Below are positions 1 through 8,749 of a DNA stretch of 64,000 nt, piece after piece. The stretch covers positions 1-64,000 of the forward strand of contig CAWJJO010000008.1 in the NCBI GenBank assembly GCA_963843285.1. The letters run 5' to 3'. Under the pieces are notes generated by a model, which did not search any database, was not told the DNA's origin, and worked only from the letters and a program-made list of their open reading frames with translations. Source of the stretch: CAZDDB01 sp963843285 (lineage in GTDB: Bacteria > Acidobacteriota > HRBIN11 > JAKEFK01). The position numbers and the translations under genes were made by a program. Numbering within the stretch: position 1 is the stretch's first letter; each line of letters starts with the position of its first letter.

Positions 1-1356
1 GTTGATGATGAGCCGGCATCCCGGTACGGGATCAAGAAAGCGCTCTCCCCTTTTAAGTTTTTGATTCACGAAGCGGGCACAGGCAAAGAGGCGCTCCAAA
101 AGATCATGCAGCTTGGTCCCGATCTTGTAATCCTGGATATCAATCTACCCGAAATGGACGGACTCTCGGTATTATCTGAAGTGCGAAAACACAACTCCAT
201 GCCGCGCGTGATTGTAATCACCGCGTACGGTTCCGAAAAAATCGCCGTGGAAGCGATGAAGCGCGGCGCATACGATTACGTAGCCAAGCCATATGACATT
301 GAAGAATTGCGCCTGGTTGTCTCCCATGCGCTCGAAAGTCTGCAGTTAAAAGTTGAGAACCAGCAACTTCGAATGGGAGCTGGAAAAACGTTCCGGCTAC
401 GGTACGATTCTTGGCCAGACGGTGGCAATGCAGAAAGTCTTTGACCTGATCGATAAGGTGAGCCAGACAGATATCACGGTGCTGATTCAGGGAGAAAGTG
501 GAACCGGCAAAGAACTCGTGGCCCGCGAGATTCATCGCCGTAGTCCGCGCTATCACGGCCCGTTTGTTACGATGAACTGCGCTGCGCTGCCGGAAAATCT
601 GATCGAGAGCGAGTTGTTCGGTCACGAGAAAGGGGCATTCACCGGCGCTGTCAAACAACGAAAGGGAAGTTTGAAGCCGGTCAGGATGGGACTATCTTTC
701 TGGATGAGATTGGCGACATGAGCCTGAACACTCAATCGAAGATCCTGCGCATCTTGCAGGAAAGAAAGTTTGAACGTCTGGGAGGAAACGAAACGTTGGA
801 AGTGGACGTTCGAATCATTTCAGCTACGCATAAGGATCTGATGAAGGAGCTGGAAGCAGGAAACTTCCGGAAAGATCTTTATTACAGATTGAAGGTGATT
901 GACATCGTGATTCCACCTCTGCGCGAACGTCGCGAAGATATCCCCGTTCTTGTCGATCACTATCTGCGGGAGTTTTCTGCCAGACACAACAAGACGATCC
1001 AGGGGATTGAGCCCGGCGCACTGAAGCAAATGATGAACTATCACTGGCCGGGAAATGTCCGTCAGCTCGTTAACATGCTGGAGCGCGCGGTTGTACTCGC
1101 GTCCGGGCCTGTGCTGGAGCTCAAAGATCTGCCCGAAGAGCTTGTACTTCCTTCCAGCTTTAACACCGGATTCGTTGATGACATGATGCATCTTCCGTTT
1201 AAGCAGGCGAAGGAGCGAATTACAACACACTTCATGAAAGAGTACCTGGCCCGCAAGCTTCACGAAAACGAAGGAAACATCAGTCATACGGCGGCCGAGC
1301 TGGGGATTCACAGGCAGAGCCTGCAATCGATGATGAGACGTCTGGGAATCAAGTAG
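1..1356 (+). pseudogene. NtrC-family sigma-54 response regulator, 5' partial, two frameshifts
   Basis: The gene enters from the left edge (first codons VDDEPAS) and carries an N-terminal receiver domain with the phospho-acceptor Asp in LVILDINLP, a sigma-54 AAA+ domain with Walker A GESGTGKE (about nt 491-514) and the GAFTGA loop that contacts sigma-54, and a C-terminal Fis-type helix-turn-helix ending RQSLQSMMRRLGIK. It should activate RpoN-dependent promoters in response to a partner histidine kinase, which is not in the window. The frame is broken twice: an extra A near 372-373 moves it from frame 1 to frame 2, and one missing base near 664-668 returns it to frame 1. The conserved sequence continues across both breaks, so both are single-base indels. 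They may be assembly errors, in which case the gene is intact. Family assignment is secure; functionality is not. Confidence 0.85.
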
Positions 1357-1393
1357 GCAGGCGGGACGACGCTAACTCCACACCCCATTATTT

Positions 1394-1470
1394 TGGAGGC
1401 CGCGGGCCTCCGTGCCCGCGGCAAGTGTATGAACACATGCAATGGCGGGCAGGGACGCCCGCCGACTCCA
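1394..1470 (+). repeat. TGGAG-type double-hairpin repeat, copy 1
   Basis: A unit of about 77 bp bounded by TGGAG and CTCCA. It holds two GC-rich hairpins: a 5' one built on CGGGC/GCCCG and a 3' one, GGCGGGC-AGGGAC-GCCCGCC. Related copies lie at 6688-6767 (same strand) and 62757-62831 (opposite strand). The central 25-30 nt differ between copies while both hairpins and the ends are kept, as expected for a mobile or exapted foldback element. It lies between the response regulator and the Yip1-like gene. Confidence 0.8.
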
Positions 1471-1533
1471 AGTATAATCGGTGATAAAATACCAACTCGT
1501 ATGCTTCGGACAACAAAATACGGGGTGACGGCA

Positions 1534-2076
1534 ATGAAAGTGTTGTCTCTTGCCGAAAATTTCTGGAAGACGAAGGAAGCCCCCACTTCTTTCGATGAAA
1601 TGCTGCGATTTTCCGCTCTCCTTTCGATACTGCCTCTTTCCGGCTATCTCTTCTCATACACGGTTGTGGGACAGATCTGGAGCACCTGGCCCTGGATTCA
1701 GACCACTCTGCCGGTCACACGCGGTTTGATGTGCGCAGGATTGCAGTGGATGTTCTTCTCGACTTTCCCGCTGATCAGCTCACTGGTTCTTGATGCAGTT
1801 TTGAATCGAGGCTCATCGACAGTGGATTTCGGCTCGCGGGTATTGATTGCGACATACTCCATGACACCCCTCTTCATCGCAGGCCTGTTTGTGGGCGTAC
1901 CGTTTGTCGGACGAATCGCGGTAACACTTTGCTTCGCGACATTTCTGTATCTCCTCTATTACGGATACCGGATCCATGCAGCCTACGGCGTAGCGCGTTC
2001 TGCCGCGATCGCGACGGCGATTGCCGTTTTGTTTGCCTTGATCCGCCAGATGTTCGTATTCGTCATCGGTTTCTAG
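1534..2076 (+). CDS. Yip1-like multi-span membrane protein
   Basis: A 180-residue protein with a short soluble N-terminus (MKVLSLAENFWKTKEAPTSF) followed by four to five hydrophobic segments separated by short loops. The pattern resembles the bacterial Yip1/YIP1-domain membrane family, whose function in bacteria is unclear. I chose ATG 1534 because GGGGTG at 1522-1527 is a plausible ribosome-binding site, and because the longer reading from 1393 would translate the hairpin repeat at 1394-1470. Its stop codon overlaps a possible GTG start of the next gene (TAG/GTG at 2074-2078), suggesting translational coupling with the glycosyltransferase. Membrane location is clear; the family call is moderate. 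Confidence 0.65.
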   Translation: MKVLSLAENFWKTKEAPTSFDEMLRFSALLSILPLSGYLFSYTVVGQIWSTWPWIQTTLPVTRGLMCAGLQWMFFSTFPLISSLVLDAVLNRGSSTVDFGSRVLIATYSMTPLFIAGLFVGVPFVGRIAVTLCFATFLYLLYYGYRIHAAYGVARSAAIATAIAVLFALIRQMFVFVIGF

Positions 2077-3764
2077 TGAGCCGTAACGTAGACTCTGCCA
2101 GCGAGCCCTCCCCCTTATCAAGGGGGAGGCCGGGAGGAGGTTCTTCTGAATCCAACCCCCCACTAACTCCCCCCTTCATAAGGGCGGAGAATCACCGGGT
2201 CCTGTTATTGCTTTTGATCTTGCTGACCGCCGGATTTCGTTTGATCAATCTGGAAGCAGATCCTCCATCGAATTTCAGCTGGAGCGGCGGATACTTTGCT
2301 GATGAAGGATTCTGGGCACACAATGCAAGGAATGCCGAGCTGTTTGGAAAACCCGTTCTGGATGATTGGGACTCGCGGGTGGTCAGTCCGTTGTTCACCC
2401 GCTTGCAATCTCTCATCTTTCACAACTTTGGGGTTGGATTACTCCAGGTGCGAATCATCGGAGTCTTCTCCTCGATTCTTTTAGCAGTCTGCACTTTCCT
2501 TCTCCTCCGAAAACAATTCGATCAGCAAATTTCTTTCCTGGGCGCAGTCCTTGTTTCGCTCAACTATCCGATGCTGATTCTCGGCCGCCAGGGAATTCTG
2601 GATCCATTTGCCTCAGCCCTGGCGTGGGGCGCGCTCGCTCTGGTCATCGGTGGATCGCCGGTCGCGTTATTCCTCGGCGGCACACTTGCGGCGGGAGCGT
2701 GCATCACGAAATATCTGATGATTTATATTTTCTTGCCGTTTGTCGTTTTGCTGACCGGCAGCCGTCGAAATCTTCTCGTATTCGCAGCAGGAGCGACGGC
2801 CGCATTTCTCGTGTGGTATCTGGGAAACTATTTGCCAAACCGTGAACTTTTGTTGGGCTACAGCCGGTATTATTCCTCGCAACAAAGCTGGGAAGTTTGG
2901 GGCGTGCTCAAGAGCATTGCTTTGCAGCCGTTCTATCTCTATTTCGTCAAAACCCCCGCCATCTTGATGTTCGGCAATCTGATGCTGTGGCATTTGGTTC
3001 TCCAATACCGGAAATCAGGAACCGTCGAAAAAGCCTGCTGGTTGTGGCTTCTCACAGGGATTCTGTTCTTTTCGATCTGGAGATATCGTCCGCTCCGGTA
3101 CTACACTTCCCTCTTGCCGCCCCTTTGTGCCATGGCCGGAATGGTGTTCTTAAAAACCGAAGAGCTGGCTGCTTCGCTACGCGGCGGCAAGTCACGTCTA
3201 CTCCTCCTGGTTGGAATTCTTGTTCCGGCAGCACAAATGAGCTTCGTCCTGTTCGACAGGCTATTCAGTTGGAATATCTTGCCGGAACAACTGGGAATTC
3301 AGGCGACGGACGCCGTAATTTTTCTGCTTCTCAGCGCAGCCGTACCCTTGATCTTGATCCGCGCAAGAGAAAAAGCGCGATGGATGATCCTGGCTTTTGC
3401 GCTTGCGTTTCTGGGATCCGACATGCGGAATTATCTGAGCTGGATCCAGAAGCCGGAATTTGCGGCGGCCGAGATTTCGCAGGACCTTCAGAAACGTGTT
3501 GGTAATGGAGTTCTGACCGGCCAATGGGCGCCGGAACTCTGTCTGGAAAACAAGGTTCGCACAGTTCCGGTATGGCACGGCTTCGTAAACTCGGAGCAAC
3601 CTTTCCAACACTACGGAATTACACATATTTTGCTTTGGGAATACACATTGGGCGGAGAAAAGTTTGAAGAATGGTATCCGCAGGACTTTCAAAAGTTTCG
3701 CCCTGTAGCAAAATACAAAATCAAGAATTCAGATTTGATTCTGTACGAAAAGTTCGAGGATTGA
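2076..3764 (+). CDS. GT39/ArnT-like membrane glycosyltransferase
   Basis: A polytopic protein of the GT-C fold. The first long loop carries the acidic motif FADEGFWAHNA, where the dolichyl-phosphate-mannose/undecaprenyl-phosphate sugar transferases (GT39, PMT/ArnT type) keep an essential Asp-Glu pair. About ten hydrophobic helices follow, with a soluble C-terminal part. It probably transfers a lipid-linked sugar to a periplasmic acceptor. The start is uncertain. GTG 2076 overlaps the upstream stop and would add a low-complexity leader (RGRPGGGSSESNPP) encoded by the repeat at 2106-2190. The conserved part starts with a Leu-rich helix near 2206, where TTG or CTG starts are possible and no ATG is available. 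The downstream amidohydrolase starts 3 nt after this stop, so these genes form one transcript. Confidence 0.7.
   Translation: MSRNVDSASEPSPLSRGRPGGGSSESNPPLTPPFIRAENHRVLLLLLILLTAGFRLINLEADPPSNFSWSGGYFADEGFWAHNARNAELFGKPVLDDWDSRVVSPLFTRLQSLIFHNFGVGLLQVRIIGVFSSILLAVCTFLLLRKQFDQQISFLGAVLVSLNYPMLILGRQGILDPFASALAWGALALVIGGSPVALFLGGTLAAGACITKYLMIYIFLPFVVLLTGSRRNLLVFAAGATAAFLVWYLGNYLPNRELLLGYSRYYSSQQSWEVWGVLKSIALQPFYLYFVKTPAILMFGNLMLWHLVLQYRKSGTVEKACWLWLLTGILFFSIWRYRPLRYYTSLLPPLCAMAGMVFLKTEELAASLRGGKSRLLLLVGILVPAAQMSFVLFDRLFSWNILPEQLGIQATDAVIFLLLSAAVPLILIRAREKARWMILAFALAFLGSDMRNYLSWIQKPEFAAAEISQDLQKRVGNGVLTGQWAPELCLENKVRTVPVWHGFVNSEQPFQHYGITHILLWEYTLGGEKFEEWYPQDFQKFRPVAKYKIKNSDLILYEKFED
2106..2190 (+). 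repeat. C-run/G-run palindromic repeat
   Basis: Two adjacent hairpins: CTCCCCCTT-atc-AAGGGGGAG, and CTCCCCCCTT...AAGGGCGGAG. This kind of intergenic repeat is common in many bacterial genomes. Here it sits at the start of the glycosyltransferase and stays open in that frame, so it may have been captured as a protein leader or may lie in its 5' untranslated region. Confidence 0.7.
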
Positions 3765-3767
3765 CAT

Positions 3768-5414
3768 ATGAAACTGAAATCGATTGTTTCCACATTCTTC
3801 TTTTTGCTGCTGGCGACCGGCAGTGTTCGTGCCGAAGCCGATCTGGTTCTGAAAAACGGCACCCTGATTACGATGGAGGAAGGCCTTCCCCGGGCTACGA
3901 CGATTGCTGTCTCAGGCGACAAGATCCTGGCAGTTGGAAGTGAAAAGGAAATCTCTAATCATGTTGGTCCTGACACAAAGGTAATCGATCTTCATGGAGC
4001 ATTTGTGTATCCGGGCCTCATCGACAGTCACGTGCACATCCGAAATCTGGGAGCGCTTCGCGTTCAGATTGATGTGACCGGCACACACGACAAAACAACG
4101 ATCTTGAATCAAGTGAGAGAGCGCCTCCTCAAATCCAGAAAGGGCGAATGGATTCTGGGCCGCGGATGGGATCAGAACGATTGGCCGGTGAAGGAATTTC
4201 CATCAGCAGCCGACCTGGATGCGGTTTCGCCGGATCATCCCGTAGTTCTGGAACGCATCGATGGCCATGCGTACTGGGTCAACAGCCGCGCGCTCAAGCT
4301 TGCCGGAATTGATGTGGGCACAAAAGACCCGCAGGGCGGAAAAATCGTGCGAGACACCGCAGGAAGTCCAACCGGAATCCTGGTGGACAACGCAATGACA
4401 ATTGTGGAGAACAAGATTCCTGCGTTCACGGTGCAACAAGAAATCGAACTCACCAGAATTGCTCTACACGAATCGCTGCAGAAGGGTCTGACGATGGTCC
4501 ATGATGCCGGTTCCACCGTTACAGATCTCGAAGCCTGGAAAACGCTGGCATCGAAAGATGAACTGCCGGTTCGAATCTATTCGATGGTATGGATGCCTTC
4601 TGCATTTGCAGAAGAATACTTAAAGACCGGACCGAAAAGTTACGGCCCCTATCTGGATGTCCGCAGCCTGAAACTTGTTATGGACGGCGCCATGGGGTCG
4701 CGTGGCGCCGCATTTCTGGAGCCATATTCGGATGATCCGGCAAACACAGGACTTCTCATGTGGAAAGAAGACGAGCTAACGCGTGTTTTGAAGGCGGCGA
4801 AATCGGTTGGAATTCAAGTCGGCATCCATGCGATTGGAGATCACGCCAATCGGATGATCCTGGATGCTTACGAAAAAACCGGCGTGAAAGGACTGCGCTG
4901 GCGCATTGAACATGTTCAGGTTCTCGCACCATCGGATATTCCACGGCTCGCGGCGCTGGATGTCATCGCATCGATGCAACCCACGCATGCAACCTCCGAT
5001 ATGCCCTGGGCTCCAGTGCGGATCGGCCCGGACCGCATCAAAGGCGCGTACGCATGGCGATCGCTGTTGGATGTGCACACCGTAATCGCAGGCGGCTCCG
5101 ATGCGCCGGTGGAGGACATCAATCCGCTATGGGGAATCTACTCGGCGATCACGCGTCAGGATCATGAAGGAAAACCGGATGGCGGTTGGCTCCCCGGGCA
5201 GAAGGTGACCAGAATGGAAGCCCTTCGAATGTTCACCATCGATGCGGCATATGCCGCGTTTCGAGAACAGGAACTCGGATCACTAAAAGCGGGTAAACTT
5301 GCCGACATGATCGTTCTGCCGGAAAATCTGCTCGTGTGCGATCCAAAAGACATGATCACAATGAAAGTGCTGTACACGATTGTCGGCGGCAAAGTCCGGT
5401 ACCAGAAGGAATGA
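3768..5414 (+). CDS. Exported YtcJ-like amidohydrolase (Amidohydro_3)
   Basis: 548 residues with an N-terminal signal peptide (MKLKSIVSTFFFLLLATGSVRA) followed by the metal-dependent amidohydrolase fold. Visible family features are the strand-1 metal motif DSHVHI (HxH), the long insertion WILGRGWDQNDW typical of YtcJ/NfdA proteins, a later metal-ligand region IHAIGDHAN, and GGSDAPVE carrying the C-terminal catalytic Asp. The C-terminal LKAGKLADMIVL is the usual second part of the composite beta-domain. Members hydrolyse amides such as N-substituted formamides; the natural substrate is unknown. Export points to a periplasmic role. It starts 3 nt after the glycosyltransferase and is probably co-transcribed with it. 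Confidence 0.85.
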   Translation: MKLKSIVSTFFFLLLATGSVRAEADLVLKNGTLITMEEGLPRATTIAVSGDKILAVGSEKEISNHVGPDTKVIDLHGAFVYPGLIDSHVHIRNLGALRVQIDVTGTHDKTTILNQVRERLLKSRKGEWILGRGWDQNDWPVKEFPSAADLDAVSPDHPVVLERIDGHAYWVNSRALKLAGIDVGTKDPQGGKIVRDTAGSPTGILVDNAMTIVENKIPAFTVQQEIELTRIALHESLQKGLTMVHDAGSTVTDLEAWKTLASKDELPVRIYSMVWMPSAFAEEYLKTGPKSYGPYLDVRSLKLVMDGAMGSRGAAFLEPYSDDPANTGLLMWKEDELTRVLKAAKSVGIQVGIHAIGDHANRMILDAYEKTGVKGLRWRIEHVQVLAPSDIPRLAALDVIASMQPTHATSDMPWAPVRIGPDRIKGAYAWRSLLDVHTVIAGGSDAPVEDINPLWGIYSAITRQDHEGKPDGGWLPGQKVTRMEALRMFTIDAAYAAFREQELGSLKAGKLADMIVLPENLLVCDPKDMITMKVLYTIVGGKVRYQKE

Positions 5415-5418
5415 AAGG

Positions 5419-5610
5419 ATTTACCACGGAGAACGCGGAGGTGTAAGAAAGGGGATGTGGAGATAATGGGGATATGGGGTTTTCAGAGAGCCCCGACGGG
5501 GCGGCGGCTGCCTTGGCGTACATGGCGTTCTTGGCGGTTTCTGAGCTTTCCGTGTTTCCGTGCTAAAGCTTTTCCTCCTTCGTGTTCTTTGTGCCTTTGT
5601 GGTGAATTCC
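5419..5610. repeat. CCACGGAG-type intergenic foldback repeat (expanded copy)
   Basis: The region after the amidohydrolase begins with TTACCACGGAGAACGCGGAG and ends with TTTGTGGTGAATTC, inverted complements of each other with a few mismatches. In between are broken words of the same vocabulary (CTTGGCG, CCGTGTTTCCGTGC, CTTCGTGTTC). A clean copy of the family is at 29379-29467. No gene is credible here; the short open frame at 5457-5669 is repeat translation. Confidence 0.65.
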
Positions 5611-5673
5611 TCCCCCGAGAGTTGACAGCCCCGAAGCAGAAAACGATAATCAACCAGTTAAAGGAGTGAACTC

Positions 5674-5973
5674 ATGGTAACTCGCGAACAGGTTGACGGT
5701 GTTTTGCGTCATTGCTTTGACCCTGAAATTCCTGTAAACGTCCTCGATCTTGGTCTCATTTACGGTGTGACAATGGAAGAGGATCGGGTCAACATCAAAA
5801 TGACTCTCACTGCCCCCGGTTGTGGTATGGGGCCAATGATTGCTGAAGACGTCAAGACCAAACTGTTGGGCCTTCCTGGAGTCAAGGAAGCAAAAGTGGA
5901 ACTCACTTTTGATCCACCGTGGACTCCGGAATTGATGAGCGAAGACGCGAAGAAACAGCTCGGCTGGGAATAA
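5674..5973 (+). CDS. DUF59/MIP18-family protein, SufT-like
   Basis: A 99-residue single-domain protein. It has the family core DPEIPVNVLDLGLIY, the TAPGCGMG loop with the conserved Cys, and a C-terminal PPWTPELMSEDAKKQLG. Close relatives are SufT and PaaD-type proteins, which act in maturation of Fe-S proteins. The ATG at 5674 follows AAGGAG at suitable distance. It precedes the penicillin acylase by 15 nt but no functional link is obvious. There are no suf genes in the window, so the exact role is inferred from the family only. Confidence 0.85.
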   Translation: MVTREQVDGVLRHCFDPEIPVNVLDLGLIYGVTMEEDRVNIKMTLTAPGCGMGPMIAEDVKTKLLGLPGVKEAKVELTFDPPWTPELMSEDAKKQLGWE

Positions 5974-5988
5974 GATCCACCGTCCCTG

Positions 5989-8511
5989 ATGACGCGCACG
6001 GGCCGCTCGCTGCTGTTGCGATTTTTCCTTTTTCTGGCGGCAGCGCTTTTCCTTGCGTGCTTATTTGTGATCCATACTGTACGCCGGTCTTTTCCTCAAA
6101 CAACGGGCGAAATCCGTATCCAGGAGCTCAGCGCCCCCGTTGAAGTAAAGCGGGACGCGCTTGGCATTCCTCACATTTTTGCAAGCACGACACACGATCT
6201 TTTTCTCGCCCAGGGGTACGTTCATGCACAGGATCGTTTCTGGCAGATGGATGTGTGGCGACATACCGGTTCAGGACGTCTGGCGGAAATGTTCGGCCGG
6301 CCGGTATTGAAGACGGATCAATTCTTGCGAACGATGGGATGGGCCAGAGTGACCGCGCGGGAATTGGAGATGCTCGATCCGGTTTCTGTCGCCATGCTTC
6401 GCGACTACGCATCCGGTGTAAACGCATATCTAAAGGAACATTCCGGCGCGGATGTAAGTCTCGAATATTCCCTCCTTCGATTGGCAAATTCCAGATACCA
6501 CATTGAAGAGTGGCAGCCGCTCCACAGTCTTACCTGGGGAAAAGCGATGGCCTGGGATTTGTCCGAGAACATGGGCTTTGAAATCGATCGCGCCGTATTG
6601 CTGAAAAATCTTACGCCGGATCAAGTCGATCAGTTTTACCAGGAATATCCTTCCGATCATCCTTTCATTGTGCCGGCCGAAAAAGTGTGGAGTGGCGGGC
6701 CTCCGCGCCCGCCGGCTGTGCAGCATCTTTCTGAGAGCATTGGCGGGCAGGGACGCCCGCCTCTCCAGAGTGCTTCCCAAAAAATGCGGGATCTGAATAC
6801 CATTCTGGATTCAGGAGGCGATGGAATCGGATCGAACAACTGGGTAATTTCCGGAAAGCGTACTTCCACCGGCAAGCCTATTCTCAGCAACGATCCGCAC
6901 CTCAGCACGCAGATGCCCTCCATCTGGTACCAGATCGGTTTGCATTGTAAGCCTCGAGGTTCCCAGTGTCCGTTTGATGTTGCGGGATTTTCGTTTGCCG
7001 GAGTTCCCGGTGTGATCATCGGTCACAATGACCGGGTCGCATGGGGATTTACAAATGTGGGACCGGATGTTCAAGATCTCTACATGGAACGTCTCAATCC
7101 GGCCGATGCAAATCAATACGAAGTGAATGGACAATGGGCCCGGATGAATCTGGTAAACGAGACGATCCATGTTTCAGACGGATCCACCGTTCCATTGACG
7201 ATTCGATACACACGTCATGGTCCGGTCATCTCGGATACGTATGAGGACTTGAAAGACTTCCGTCAAAAGTCGGGACTGCAGGTTCCGGAACACTATGCCA
7301 TTTCGTTTCAATGGACCGCCCTCGATCCTTGTAACACGTTCCCTGCCATCTGGAAAATGAATCTCGCAAAGAATTGGAGCGAATTCCGCGAAGCAGCCTC
7401 CGCATTTGATGTTCCCTCTCAAAACATTGTTTACGCAGATGTGGATGGAAACATCGGGTACCAGGTGCCCGGGAAGATTCCGATTCGCGCGCATGGAGAC
7501 GGACGTTATCCCGTTCCCGGATGGACGGATGAATATGACTGGACAGGCTATATACCGTTTGAACAGTTGCCGTCGTCCTACAATCCGGATCGCGGATACA
7601 TCGCTACTGCAAACAACGCTGTCACCACATCTTCCTATCCTTATCTGATCTCAAAAGATTGGGACTACGGTTACCGCGCACAGCGGATCGTAGACATGAT
7701 CGAGCAGCATGGTCCGGGAATTTCTGTGGATGATATGCAAAGAATCCAGGGAGACAACAAAAATTTAAACGCAGAAGTAATGGTTCCGTTCTTGCTGAAA
7801 CTTCCCCTGGCTGATTCGCATTTAAAGGAAGTTCGATCGTTGCTTGCAAACTGGGATTTCCAGGAACATATGAATTCGGCGCAGGCAGCGCTCTTCGAGA
7901 CTTTCTGGAAACACTTGCTCGCGGAAACGTTCCATGACGATCTTCCAGCCGACTTCCGGCCCGGTGGAGGAAACCGTTGGAACGAGATCGTTCGCCGTCT
8001 GCTTTCCGACCCGCACAGCAAATGGTGGGACAACTGCGTCACGCCTGAGGTTGAATCACGCGATCAAATCTTCGAAAAAGCATTTGTGGGAGCCGTGAAA
8101 GAACTGGAACAGACGCTCGGTCGCGATACGGCAAAATGGCAGTGGGGTTCCCTGCACACCACTACCTTTCGCAACGGGACTCTTGGACAATCCGGGAACC
8201 GCTTGCTGGAATGGCTTTTCAATCGCGGTCCCTATCCTACTTCCGGAGGTACCGCGCTTGTCAACGCAACTGCCTGGAATGCGTCCAGATCGTTTCAGGT
8301 CACTTCGCTCCCTTCCATGCGCATGATCGTAGATCTCAGTGATCTCAACAATTCGATCGTGGTGAACACAACCGGGCAATCCGGTCACGCGTTTCATCCT
8401 CACTACATCGATCAAGCAAATCTGTGGCGTCAGATCAAATATTCCCCCATGCTGTGGGAAAAGAACCGAATCATTCAAGGGACCAGTGACAGTCTCCTAC
8501 TAAAACCGTAG
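5989..8511 (+). CDS. Penicillin acylase family protein (peptidase S45)
   Basis: 840 residues with an N-terminal membrane/signal segment (LLLRFFLFLAAALFLACLFV). The alpha subunit region carries RDALGIPHIFA and AQGYVHAQDRFWQMD. The autocatalytic cleavage site and N-terminal nucleophile is GSNNW, with the catalytic Ser at about residue 282. The beta subunit region includes GHNDRVAWGFTNVGPDVQDLY and a C-terminal NTTGQSGH. Such enzymes are made as a precursor, exported, and cut to a heterodimer that hydrolyses amide bonds of acyl side chains, including acyl-homoserine lactones in some members. The unusual part is residues about 234-260, just before the cleavage site, which are encoded by a genome repeat (6688-6767) and read SGGPPRPP and GGQGRPP. 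The segment falls in the spacer peptide, which is normally removed. Confidence 0.92.
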   Translation: MTRTGRSLLLRFFLFLAAALFLACLFVIHTVRRSFPQTTGEIRIQELSAPVEVKRDALGIPHIFASTTHDLFLAQGYVHAQDRFWQMDVWRHTGSGRLAEMFGRPVLKTDQFLRTMGWARVTARELEMLDPVSVAMLRDYASGVNAYLKEHSGADVSLEYSLLRLANSRYHIEEWQPLHSLTWGKAMAWDLSENMGFEIDRAVLLKNLTPDQVDQFYQEYPSDHPFIVPAEKVWSGGPPRPPAVQHLSESIGGQGRPPLQSASQKMRDLNTILDSGGDGIGSNNWVISGKRTSTGKPILSNDPHLSTQMPSIWYQIGLHCKPRGSQCPFDVAGFSFAGVPGVIIGHNDRVAWGFTNVGPDVQDLYMERLNPADANQYEVNGQWARMNLVNETIHVSDGSTVPLTIRYTRHGPVISDTYEDLKDFRQKSGLQVPEHYAISFQWTALDPCNTFPAIWKMNLAKNWSEFREAASAFDVPSQNIVYADVDGNIGYQVPGKIPIRAHGDGRYPVPGWTDEYDWTGYIPFEQLPSSYNPDRGYIATANNAVTTSSYPYLISKDWDYGYRAQRIVDMIEQHGPGISVDDMQRIQGDNKNLNAEVMVPFLLKLPLADSHLKEVRSLLANWDFQEHMNSAQAALFETFWKHLLAETFHDDLPADFRPGGGNRWNEIVRRLLSDPHSKWWDNCVTPEVESRDQIFEKAFVGAVKELEQTLGRDTAKWQWGSLHTTTFRNGTLGQSGNRLLEWLFNRGPYPTSGGTALVNATAWNASRSFQVTSLPSMRMIVDLSDLNNSIVVNTTGQSGHAFHPHYIDQANLWRQIKYSPMLWEKNRIIQGTSDSLLLKP
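6688..6767 (+). repeat. TGGAG-type double-hairpin repeat, copy 2, inside a coding region
   Basis: An 80-bp unit with TGGAG...CTCCA ends, GGCGGGC-CTCCGC-GCCCGCC as first hairpin and GGCGGGC-AGGGAC-GCCCGCC as second. It keeps the reading frame of the penicillin acylase open and encodes a Gly/Pro/Arg-rich stretch. The other copies are at 1394-1470 and 62757-62831. Confidence 0.85.
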
Positions 8512-8514
8512 TTC

Positions 8515-8528
8515 TAGAGCCGGCTCTA
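8515..8528. other. Perfect 14-bp palindrome at a convergent gene end
   Basis: TAGAGCCGGCTCTA lies between the penicillin acylase stop (8511) and the last codons of the small minus-strand gene, whose TAG stop it contains. No U-run follows on either strand, so it is not a canonical terminator, but it could stall or protect both transcripts. Confidence 0.5.
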
Positions 8529-8735
8529 ACCAAACGTTTTGTTCAATAGCGCCTTTACATCCGTTGCCAGCTGTGCCATCTCCTGGGCTGTAACAACGCG
8601 CGTATCATCGCTTGCAAACATCTTGTATTTCGGTATGGATAACCGGACTTTCTTTTTCTTCAGATTCTTAAAGCTGTAGTAGAAAGTCAAGTTCGTTTCT
8701 TTGGTTTTCGTCGCTTTCCACCAATGATGCGCCAT
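8526..8735 (-). CDS. Small basic protein of unknown function
   Basis: 69 residues: MAHHWWKATKTKET, then an aromatic and Lys-rich middle (FYYSFKNLKKKKVRL) and a helical C-terminus (TAQEMAQLATDVKALLNK). I do not recognise the family. The gene is credible because GAGGAGG lies at the proper distance upstream of its ATG and because it starts 14 nt after the stop of the kinase gene at 8750-11080, so the two are probably one transcript. It has no membrane segment or signal peptide and may be an accessory of the kinase; that is inference from position only. Confidence 0.6.
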   Translation of the reverse strand: MAHHWWKATKTKETNLTFYYSFKNLKKKKVRLSIPKYKMFASDDTRVVTAQEMAQLATDVKALLNKTFG

Positions 8736-8749
8736 GCTTTTTTCCTCCT

